DNA of 24,671 nt, taken from NCBI GenBank assembly GCA_963751355.1, contig CAVVVS010000056.1, positions 1-24,671 of the forward strand. Direction: 5' to 3'. This DNA is from CAVVVS01 sp963751355 (lineage in GTDB: Bacteria; Bacteroidota; Ignavibacteria; Ignavibacteriales; Ignavibacteriaceae). The position numbers were made by a program, and so were the translations under genes. The notes under the pieces are model-generated. The model did not search any database, was not told the DNA's origin, and was given only the letters and a program-made list of their open reading frames with translations. Below, one piece after another: positions 17,193-23,984 of this stretch (the first letter of the stretch is position 1; each line of letters begins with the position of its first letter).

Positions 17193-17399
17193 GTTTTGGT
17201 TACTTGATAGAATAGTTAAAGGGTTTCTCTAAATAATAAATTTTAGTTTATAAATTGTATTCGTATAGATGCAATAAGCACTAAAATAAATCTGTGTATA
17301 CTTCTGATTTCGTATCTTATTTGTGAATGAAATAAATCATTGTGTGTAAAACATGTGATTATTTTATTGAGTAATTTTTTAATTGACAGGGAGTGGGGA

Positions 17400-18125
17400 G
17401 TGAATCTGTCTGATGAAAAGAGGGCAGGTTCACTTCCAAATTTTATGAAGATTTCAAATTTTAAAAATAACAAACAATCAGATTCTTTGATAAAAATAAT
17501 AATTGTAGAAGATGATATTAAAATAAGAGAATCCTACGTCCAATTGATAAACGATACCGATGGAATGACATGCGTAGGCGCCTACAATTCTTGCGAAGCC
17601 ATGTTAAGCGAAATAAATGATTTGCTGGTAGATGTCATGCTGATGGATATTGGTCTGCCTGGAATTAGCGGTATTGAAGGAATCGAGAGGGTCAAGGAAA
17701 TATATCCTTCTGTTGATATACTTGTTTTAACGGTGTATGACGATGATGAGAAAATATTTCAGTCAATATATTCCGGTGCTTCTGGTTATATCTTAAAAAA
17801 TGAGAACCCGGAAAAATTAATTTCTGCTATTATTGAAATAGGAAACGGAGCACCCATGAGTGCTGCTGTTGCCAAGCGTGTATTAGGCTTTATCCGCGAT
17901 TTTAGTAATATCTCAAAGATTGATTCTTTCAATTTAACTTCGCGGGAAATGGAAATCCTGCAATTACTGGTTGACGGTATGAGTTTTAAAAAAATAGCAG
18001 AAAAACTATTTATTAGCCCTTACACCGTCCACTCACATATAAAGCGCATATATGAGAAGCTGCATGTACATTCAAAATCGGAAGCTGTTTCGAAGGTATT
18101 AAAGAATAAAATGTTTCTTCATTGA
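17400..18125 (+). CDS. NarL/FixJ-type response regulator (REC + LuxR HTH)
   Basis: An N-terminal receiver domain opens with IIIVEDDIKIRESY. The phosphorylation site is Asp83 in LMDIGLPG, Thr lies in VLTVYDDDEK, and the conserved Lys in SGYILKNENPEK. A C-terminal LuxR helix-turn-helix follows: LTSREMEILQLLVDGMSFKKIAEKLFISPYTVHSHIKRIYEKL. It should be phosphorylated by a HisKA_3 kinase, and the one at 13099 is the obvious partner, two genes upstream. The start is uncertain. The frame is open to ATG 17340; GTG 17400 has AGGGAG (17388-17393) at good spacing, and ATG 17445 lacks one. I prefer GTG 17400, giving 241 residues with an unusual 40-residue extension before the receiver. Targets are unknown; the adjacent barrel and type IX-secreted genes are candidates. 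Confidence 0.9.
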   Translation: MNLSDEKRAGSLPNFMKISNFKNNKQSDSLIKIIIVEDDIKIRESYVQLINDTDGMTCVGAYNSCEAMLSEINDLLVDVMLMDIGLPGISGIEGIERVKEIYPSVDILVLTVYDDDEKIFQSIYSGASGYILKNENPEKLISAIIEIGNGAPMSAAVAKRVLGFIRDFSNISKIDSFNLTSREMEILQLLVDGMSFKKIAEKLFISPYTVHSHIKRIYEKLHVHSKSEAVSKVLKNKMFLH

Positions 18126-18401
18126 CTTTAGAATGTATACGGTTTAAAAATAGCAAACATTTGAAAATTGTCTTATACTAATAACGGAAATATCATTATA
18201 ACCTGGCGGCACAAAACCTATATAGAAAACGGTATCTACTATAAAAAGAAGTTCTTGGAGGTATTACGATTACAAAAGCTATTCTAAAAATTTACCCCAA
18301 ACGGGTAATTTAGTATAGATTTAAAATACAAGTAATCTTTTAACATTTTAAGTACTAGGTTATCTACAAAGAATTTAATTTGTCATTTTGAAGGAGGTAA
18401 A

Positions 18402-19244
18402 ATGAAAAAATTTATATTGTTCTTATTGGTCATTTCGTATCCAATATTCGCCCAAATTCCTAATGCCGGATTTGAAAATTGGACGGGTGGATTACCGGAT
18501 AATTGGCTTACTTCCAACTTACCGACACTGGCCACAAATGTTACACAATCATCGGATGCTCATTCCGGTACTTCTGCAATAAAAGGAGAAGTAATTAATT
18601 TAATGTCAGGTCCATACCCTCCTCTTATTCAATCCGGCTCGGATGCATTGGGTTTCGGAGTAAATCAAAGGCATAATTATCTGACGGGTTACTATAAATT
18701 CACATCTATCAGCAATGATGCCTTAAACGTTACGGTTGTTATGTATAAAAATCAGCAGGCTATCGGAGCCGGTGCGATTCAGCCAGCCCCTGCCTCCTCT
18801 TATGCGAAATTTGAAGTTAAAGTATCTTATATTGACAATACCATCCCGGATACATGTATAATTCAAATTGCAATTGGCAATTCCAGTCAAGGTTCTATTC
18901 ATGTAGGCTCTTATTTCATACTGGATGATCTTGCTTTTGCCGAAACAGCGACCGGTATTGATTTACAGAGCAATGCTCCCTCGGATTTTAAATTAGATCA
19001 GAATTATCCTAATCCGTTCAATCCTGTCACCTCAATTATGTATACCATACCGGAAGAAAGTTTTGTGAAATTAAAAATCTATAATATGTTAGGGAATGAA
19101 GTAGCGAGTTTAGTTAACGAGGAGAAACCAGCCGGTGATTACAGAATTAAATTCGACGCATCAAATTTACCTAGCGGAGTTTATATCTATAGAATTCAAG
19201 CAGGAAATTTTAGCGCAACTAAAAAATTAATGTTGATTAAATAA
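18402..19244 (+). CDS. Type IX-secreted protein with carbohydrate-binding-like domain
   Basis: The product is 280 residues. The signal peptide runs to FA-Q (residue 17). The mature part starts IPNAGFENWTGGLPDNW, the opening typical of PCMD/CBM-like beta-sandwich domains found in Bacteroidota surface proteins, and continues to about residue 180 (SYFILDDLAF). The last 85 residues form a type IX sorting domain: FKLDQNYPNPFNPVTSI (Asn201 begins NYPNPFNP), LKIYNMLGNEVASLV, GDYRIKFDASNLPSGVYIYRI and KKLMLIK. Such domains are known to direct export through the Por machinery and removal or anchoring at the surface. AAGGAGG (18391-18397) gives a strong start. It is the last gene of the sensor/regulator cluster. 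Binding to glycan is inferred, not shown; no catalytic motif is visible. Confidence 0.88.
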   Translation: MKKFILFLLVISYPIFAQIPNAGFENWTGGLPDNWLTSNLPTLATNVTQSSDAHSGTSAIKGEVINLMSGPYPPLIQSGSDALGFGVNQRHNYLTGYYKFTSISNDALNVTVVMYKNQQAIGAGAIQPAPASSYAKFEVKVSYIDNTIPDTCIIQIAIGNSSQGSIHVGSYFILDDLAFAETATGIDLQSNAPSDFKLDQNYPNPFNPVTSIMYTIPEESFVKLKIYNMLGNEVASLVNEEKPAGDYRIKFDASNLPSGVYIYRIQAGNFSATKKLMLIK

Positions 19245-19306
19245 CCGGAAAAAATTGTATTAGTTCTTTCGTTGAAGTTGAAGTGTTTGATTTCAGTACG
19301 CATAAT

Positions 19307-19351
19307 TACTATGGAGGGCATCATAAATAAAGGGCCATAGTATTTTTTTTT
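19307..19351 (+). terminator. Intrinsic terminator after the type IX-secreted gene
   Basis: TACTATGG (19307-19314) pairs with CCATAGTA (19335-19342), followed directly by nine Ts. The loop is 20 bases. Confidence 0.8.
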
Positions 19352-19367
19352 GAAAGACTATGACCCT
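19331..19367 (-). terminator. Possible minus-strand terminator sharing the central arm
   Basis: On the minus strand AGGGTCATAGT (19367-19357) pairs with ACTATGGCCCT (19341-19331) except at one position. A modest T-rich tail, TTATTTAT, follows. It lies about 48 bases after the stop of the M28 peptidase and reuses the middle arm of the plus-strand hairpin. Confidence 0.5.
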
Positions 19368-19414
19368 CATATTTACATGTCGGATTTAAAATAGATCATA
19401 TATAAAGTAAATCT

Positions 19415-21126
19415 CTAATTTTTTGAAGCAGTTTTTGATTCATCCGTAGCTCTGGGAAACCTTGCATCCATCATAGCTGCCTTATATGCAAAGAATGCCA
19501 TCATTGCCGCAGCCTGCTTCATGTCCTTTTCCGGTGCTCTATCATAAACATCCATATTAGAATGGTGTACGCGAGAACTATAGTCAAGCGGATCTTGAAT
19601 AAATTGAAAGCCCGGTAAACCGACTGCATCAAAAGATAAATGATCTGTTCCGCCGGTATTTGAAATTGATACTGTCTGTGCGTCGGGATCGTTGAATTCA
19701 TGCATCCAGTCTCTAAATATTCCTCTTGCAGCCTCGTCGCCTTGAAGGTAAATTCCCCGGAACTTGCCGACACCGTTATCATCGTTAAAATAAACAGAAA
19801 ATTTATCGTACCCGGCTGTCTTTTCTAAATTGGATTCAACACCGCCTGTTAGTACAGTAGAGGGATTACCTCTTTTGGCTTTTGCAAATACTTCGGATAC
19901 ATATTCCCTTGATCCGATTAATCCTTCTTCTTCTCCGCCCCAAAGTCCAATACGGATAGTTCGTCGCGGTTTCAAATTGAGAGCCTTAATAATTCTCATA
20001 GCTTCCATACATACCGCAGAACCGGAAGCATTATCAGCGGCGCCAGTTCCGGAATGCCAAGAATCGAAATGACCGCCTATCATCACGATTTCATCTTTAA
20101 GATCTGTTCCGGGAATTTCGCCTAAAATGTTGAATCCTGAATCCGGCTTCGTCCATGCAACATTTAACCCTATCTCCATTGTCAGCTTTTCACCTTTCTC
20201 AATCATTCTTACCATACGATTATACTGTTCGGATGATACAACAATTTGGGGAATTATAGAAGGAGCGTCGGGATCGTATGCATTCACTCTATTCATAAAT
20301 CCATTCCGTTGTGGCTGGGGAACAGATGCCTGCTGAACGAAAATTGTTCCGTCATCACCCCTTGAGGCTTCAAGTACAGCTAATGCTTTTTCGTTTTGAC
20401 ACATCTCTAATTTTTGGGGATCCAACACTCTTTGAGTTATAAATCTTCTTACCCTTGCCGAATCAATATTAGGCACAAATCTTTTAATGAAAGTATATAC
20501 CGAATCAAAATTATCCATCGTAAATCTCGGATATCTCATCCTCCCGCGCCTTTTAGGAGTTTTATATGCATTAGCTAATTTTAACAATACCGAGTCGGTC
20601 ATTCTCTGAGCGTCTGGTGTAAAGTGAGGATGTATATTTTCAGGCTCACTGAGCAGCACAAATTTCCCATTCAATTTGCCTTTGTATTGTTTTAATTCAT
20701 CCGGAGTTTTTACATTAAGGTAAACAACCTCTGCTTTTTGAACCTTATCAAACCCCGGTGACCATGCTTTGGGATATGCAATAAGCGGAATTGTTCTCGG
20801 AGAAATGACTTCGGCACTGAACTTTTTTAAACTCCACCCTTTCCCGACGGGTCCCCATTTATCGTAATGAATATTTTGTAAACCCCATTCTTTCAATTTC
20901 ATTCTTGCCCACTCGGCGGCTTCTTTATATTCAGGCGAATAATTTAGCCGTGGTCCATAAACATCGCTGAGGAAGCTTAGCAATTCCATAACTTGTGAAT
21001 TTTGATTTTCCTCGTTTTTAATAGTTGACACAACAGAGTTTTTATCGCTTTTCTCCGGTACCTGTGCAATCATTTGAATAGAGGTAAAAAGGATTACAGT
21101 AGAATAAGAGATAGTATTCTGTTCAT
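19415..21126 (-). CDS. Exported M28-family metallopeptidase (frameshift in signal peptide)
   Basis: This is a zinc aminopeptidase/carboxypeptidase-like enzyme of the Q-type M28 group with an inserted PA-like domain (about 115-300). Numbering here is from the ATG at 21073. Metal and catalytic residues are His335 in GGHFDSWHSG, Asp347 in AADNASG, Glu381-383 in GGEEEGLIGSR, an acidic pair in YFNDDNG and His478 in TDHLSF, so the catalytic part is intact. The open frame starts only at MIAQVPEKS (21073). A better start, ATG at 21126 with GGGAG in front, encodes MNRILSLILL, then hits TAA at 21096-21094. The next frame supplies TVILFTSIQMIAQ, the rest of a typical signal peptide. A one-base indel near 21100 therefore separates signal and enzyme. 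Without it the product is an exported peptidase of about 570 residues. Confidence 0.88.
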
Positions 21127-21276
21127 TTTATTTCTCCCTGGTTTTGTTGGTATTATATTATTGAACATAACAATTAGGAACAATAACGTCTATGCTGTAA
21201 TCTTTGAGCTTGGTATATAGTATGATCCCCGTTTCCGGATTTGATGCTCTGTGGTATTTATTATAAAGTTTTCAAA

Positions 21277-21295
21277 TCACTATTTAAAATAGTGA
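21277..21295. promoter_or_regulatory. Perfect 19-bp palindrome, operator-like
   Basis: TCACTATTT-A-AAATAGTGA is a perfect 9+1+9 palindrome. Weaker outer arms (AAGT / ACTT) lie around it. It sits about 150 bases upstream of the likely peptidase start and 570 upstream of tRNA-Tyr. It may be a binding site for a dimeric regulator; the sequence alone does not say which. Confidence 0.45.
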
Positions 21296-21811
21296 ACTTT
21301 ATTTTATTTTGAAAAAAAATTAAAATTATATGATATTATTTTCGTACTGTTATGAAATTATATAATGCATTTACTTTTTGAGTTGAATTATTTTTAATAG
21401 AAGAATAGTTTCCTTAGGTCCATTTTTATTCAACATTTTTTATAAAAGTGATGCGAACTTGATTTTGAAAGAACTTATACAAGAATCGGTAAAACATCTT
21501 TGAATAAAATATGTTTGAAATTTTAGAAATTCGACTGCCGATAATAAACATTGCCTGCCAGAGATTAGGAATCCTATTTTTATTCTTTTTATGGGAAGAT
21601 ATTATGGGGACTCACTTGTAGACTCATTAGCAGTGAGAATGAGCACTCGGCTAAATGTTTTAATCTTTGGAGAGTACTTATTATCATTAGGGTATTATTT
21701 TTGGCATTAAGTTTTTTCTCAATAGTGGCTATTATTAATGAGATTAATTTGAGATAACTTTCCAATTTAGCTGAAAACTTTTATTTTATGACAAAAATCC
21801 AACCTTTTTTA

Positions 21812-21843
21812 TTTGCATTTTTCTGGAAATAGGGATATATTTG
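21812..21843 (+). promoter_or_regulatory. Bacteroidota-type promoter of tRNA-Tyr
   Basis: TTTG (21812-21815) and TATATTTG (21836-21843) are separated by 20 bases and match the -33 TTTG / -7 TAnnTTTG consensus of the Bacteroidota primary sigma factor. The tRNA starts 18 bases further on. Confidence 0.7.
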
Positions 21844-21861
21844 TTGCTCGTTTATAAATAT

Positions 21862-21945
21862 GGGCGGACGCCGGAGTTGGAGAGCCGGGGCGGACTGTAA
21901 ATCCGTTGGCTGACGCCTTTGGGGGTTCGAGTCCCTCGCCGCCCA
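21862..21945 (+). tRNA. tRNA-Tyr (anticodon GTA)
   Basis: This 84-nt tRNA has the anticodon loop CTGTAAA (GTA at 21897-21899), the long variable arm of bacterial tRNA-Tyr, the T loop GTTCGAGTC and acceptor GGGCGG with CCGCCC plus discriminator A. The seventh acceptor pair is an A-G mismatch. No CCA is encoded. It is the first tRNA of the cluster ahead of secE-nusG-rplK. Confidence 0.95.
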
Positions 21946-21978
21946 CTGTTAATTATAAGTTTTATGTTTGAAATAATA

Positions 21979-22026
21979 AAGGGAATATTACAATAAGTTA
22001 TTTGATTTTAATTCCCTTATTTTTTT
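21979..22026 (+). terminator. Intrinsic terminator after tRNA-Tyr
   Basis: AAGGGAAT (21979-21986) pairs with ATTCCCTT (22011-22018). The loop contains its own small AATAA/TTATT hairpin. ATTTTTTT follows. This suggests tRNA-Tyr is a separate transcript from the later genes. Confidence 0.7.
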
Positions 22027-22184
22027 GTTCTTTTTAGATTGAAAATTTTCAACTTGTGTGAAATAAAAATACTCACTGAGTTAGAGCAATCCTGTTTAAA
22101 GTGGAATATTTTGTTGATTCTTTAAGAAATGTTCTAAGAAAACATAAATAAATACTCCGTTAAAAGGGAAATTTTATTTAATAA

Positions 22185-22258
22185 GCGGGAGTAACTCAGT
22201 TGGCTAGAGTCACAGCCTTCCAAGCTGTTGGTCGCGGGTTCGAGTCCCGTCTCCCGCT
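22185..22258 (+). tRNA. tRNA-Gly (anticodon TCC)
   Basis: This 74-nt tRNA has perfect acceptor arms GCGGGAG and CTCCCGC, discriminator T, anticodon loop CTTCCAA (TCC) and T loop GTTCGAGTC. A minus-strand open frame across it is an artefact. No CCA is encoded. Confidence 0.96.
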
Positions 22259-22411
22259 CAAGTGAGCAATTTGAATTTGCATTCAGAGTAATTTTCGGCG
22301 AGATAAAAATTAGAATTGAAATTTTGTTAGACATCCTAATACTTACTTAAGGAATGTTCATCAGCTTGACCGGTACTACCTGAGAAAGCAATTAAAAAAA
22401 AATAATCAATT

Positions 22412-22485
22412 GCTGACGTAGCTCAGTTGGTAGAGCACATCCTTGGTAAGGATGAGGTCACAAGTTGGAATGCCGGTCGTCAGCT
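22412..22485 (+). tRNA. tRNA-Thr (anticodon GGT) with abnormal T arm
   Basis: Acceptor arms GCTGACG and CGTCAGC, the D arm and the anticodon arm (loop TTGGTAA, anticodon GGT) are normal. The T arm reads CACAAGTTGGAATGCCGG where GTTCGAAT with paired flanks is expected. The invariant TTC is TTG, the stem does not pair and there is one extra base. That would impair the tRNA if real. The same downstream stretch shows other errors, so a sequence artefact is likely. Confidence 0.88.
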
Positions 22486-22512
22486 CTAAAAATAAATAAT
22501 AATAAATTCGTT

Positions 22513-22662
22513 ATGAGAGATATAATAACATTAGAATGTACCGAGTGTAAAAGAAGAAATTACACCACAACAAAAAATAAAAGACTCCATCCCAACAGAG
22601 TAGAATATAAAAAATATTGCCGCTGGGATAGGAAGCACACTATTCATAAAGAAACTAAATAA
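22513..22662 (+). CDS. rpmG: 50S ribosomal protein L33
   Basis: The product is 49 residues, full length for bacterial L33, a small protein of the large ribosomal subunit. It contains the typical MRDIITLECTECK, NYTTTKNKR, KYC and HTIHKETK blocks. It is of the zinc-ribbon (C+) type, but only partly: the first CxxC (CTEC) is there, while the second reads CRWD instead of CxxC, so the fourth zinc ligand is replaced by Asp. The frame is open upstream through the tRNA, but this ATG matches the family start. It lies between tRNA-Thr and tRNA-Trp, a usual place for it. The Cys loss may be a sequence error like those just downstream. Confidence 0.93.
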   Translation: MRDIITLECTECKRRNYTTTKNKRLHPNRVEYKKYCRWDRKHTIHKETK

Positions 22663-22669
22663 TTTTGCT

Positions 22670-22743
22670 ACGTCAGTAGCTCAATTGGCTAGAGCAGCGG
22701 TCTCCAAAACCGCAGGTTCGAGGTTCGAGTCCCTCCTGACGTG
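22670..22743 (+). tRNA. tRNA-Trp (anticodon CCA)
   Basis: Acceptor arms ACGTCAG and CTGACGT pair perfectly, with discriminator G and anticodon loop CTCCAAA (CCA). The T loop TTCGAGT is normal, but the 5' strand of the T stem (CGAGG) does not pair well with CCCTC. One missing G, giving GAGGG, would restore it, so a one-base deletion is suspected. It starts 8 bases after rpmG. Confidence 0.93.
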
Positions 22744-22769
22744 CTGCTTATAAATTAGAGCTTAATATT

Positions 22770-22952
22770 ATGAAAGAAAAAATAGTTGGTTTTGTAGATG
22801 ATGTGGTCAAGGAAATGAAAAAAGTTACCTGGCCGACTAAAGAAGAGTTGAAAGATTCTACTAACGTTGTTATAGTTTCTTGTCTGATACTATCAGCTTT
22901 TACTTATGTTGTTGATATGATCATTACTCAAGTTTTTAAAGGAATTTTTTAG
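22770..22952 (+). CDS. secE: Preprotein translocase subunit SecE
   Basis: The product is 60 residues, the short single-helix form of SecE, the small subunit that clamps SecY in the inner-membrane protein export channel. An amphipathic N-terminal helix carries the conserved VVKEMKKVTWPTKEEL motif. One membrane segment follows (about residues 32-55, VVIVSCLILSAFTYVVDMIITQVF). The order tRNA-Trp, secE, nusG, rplK, rplA is conserved across bacteria and supports the call. It is intact, unlike the three genes that follow. Confidence 0.95.
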   Translation: MKEKIVGFVDDVVKEMKKVTWPTKEELKDSTNVVIVSCLILSAFTYVVDMIITQVFKGIF

Positions 22953-22964
22953 GTCGATTTTGCT

Positions 22965-23498
22965 ATGGAATTAAGATGGTACGTAGTTCAGAGTTTTGGG
23001 ACATGAGAATAAAGTTAAAACGCTGCTTGACTCTGAGCTTGCAGATAATGAATCATTGCGTGCTAAAGTACCGGATATATTAGTCCCGAATGGAAAAAGT
23101 TTTCGAGGTTAAAGACGGGAAGAAAAAAGCAAGAACAAAAGCTTTTACCCCGGATATATTTTAGTTCAGGCTGACCTCGATAATCTCAGTTAAAGATTTT
23201 ATACTGAATACACCTCGGTGATGGGATTTCTAGGCACTAGAAATAATCCCAATCCGTTGCAGCCCGAAGAGGTCAAAAGAGTAGTTGGTCGTATTACACA
23301 GGATGAAACCAGCGAAAGAATGGAAACTATTTTTAGAAATGGTGACCTTGTCAAAATTATTGACGGTCCTTTTAACAATTTCAACGGAACCGTTCAGGAA
23401 GTGAACAAAGAAAAAATGAAAATAAAAGTGATGGTCTCTATTTTTGGAAAAAAACCCCTGTTGAAATTGATTTTGTTCAAGCAGAATTAGAAAAATAA
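22965..23498 (+). pseudogene. nusG: Transcription factor NusG, several frameshifts
   Basis: NusG binds RNA polymerase and links transcription to Rho and the ribosome. From ATG 22965 the reading starts MELRWYVVQSF and meets TGA after 13 codons. Shifting frame recovers GHENKVKTLLDSELADNESLRAKV...DILVP, then EKVFEVKDGKKKARTKAF, then YPGYILVQADLDN. A long open piece (23218-23450) follows: VMGFLGTRNNPNPLQPEE and the KOW domain NGDLVKIIDGPFNNFNGTV. After a last shift, VEIDFVQAELEK ends at TAA 23496-23498. At least four or five one-base indels are needed. All parts of a normal NusG of about 177 residues are present in order, so this is most likely a sequencing or assembly problem in an essential gene. 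Confidence 0.9.
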
Positions 23499-23527
23499 AT
23501 TAAGTATATATTGTATAGGTAAACCAT

Positions 23528-23953
23528 ATGGCTAAGAAAATAAGCGGATATATTAAATTACAAAATACCTGGCGGAAAAGCCAATCCGTCTCCGCCTGTT
23601 GGACCGGCTCTCGGTCAAAAAGGCGTAAATATTATGGAGTTTTGTTAAACAGTTTAACGCCAAAACATCCGACAAAGACGGGCTGATTATACCTGTTGTT
23701 ATTACAGTATATTCCGATAAATCTTTTACTTTTATAACTAAAACCCACCTGCGGCCGTTTTGTTAAAAAAAGCAATAAAACTGGAAAAGGGATCGGCTGA
23801 ACCTCACAGGAATAAAGTAGGTAAAGTTAATAAGGCACAGGTAAAGGAAATTGCAGAATTGAAAATGCCCGGGGATGCTTTCAATGTGTCGAGCATGCAA
23901 TGAGCATGGTGGCGGGAACAGCCAGAACATGGGGCATAACTGTAGAAGAGTAA
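23528..23953 (+). pseudogene. rplK: 50S ribosomal protein L11, several frameshifts
   Basis: L11 forms the stalk base of the large subunit and is essential for normal growth in most bacteria. The start MAKKISGYIKLQ is normal. An extra A then shifts the frame. The pieces PGGKANPSPPVGPALGQKGVNIMEFC, KQFNAKTSDKDGLIIPVVIT, TVYSDKSFTFITKT, LLKKAIKLEKGSAEPHRNKVGKVN, AMSMVAGTART and GITVEE follow in different frames up to TAA 23951-23953. At least four indels are needed, including GAGTTTTGTTAAACAG (one T too many) and ACCCACCT (one C too few). Order and content are otherwise complete for a protein of about 140 residues. Confidence 0.9.
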
Positions 23954-23984
23954 TTTTATAATTTGAATATTCGATGGTGTAGTG

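Larger units (their letters stand above)
21127..21861. other. Divergent intergenic region between the M28 peptidase and tRNA-Tyr
   Basis: These 735 AT-rich bases have no supported gene. They hold the minus-strand ribosome site of the peptidase next to 21126, a perfect 19-base palindrome at 21277-21295 and the tRNA-Tyr promoter at 21812-21843 (both listed separately). The stretch 21300-21800 shows short open frames only, and I see nothing recognisable in it. Confidence 0.55.

Noticed and set aside
18197..18313. Possible third attC-like copy (TATAACCTGGCGGCAC ... CGGGTAATTTAG on the plus strand)
   Set aside because: The ends resemble copy B, but they pair poorly with each other and the block does not follow a stop codon in the matching orientation. 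The short AT-rich match may be chance.
22134..22334. Minus-strand open frame of 66 codons
   Set aside because: It is antisense to tRNA-Gly; RETGLEPATNSLEG is a common artefact of tRNA translation.
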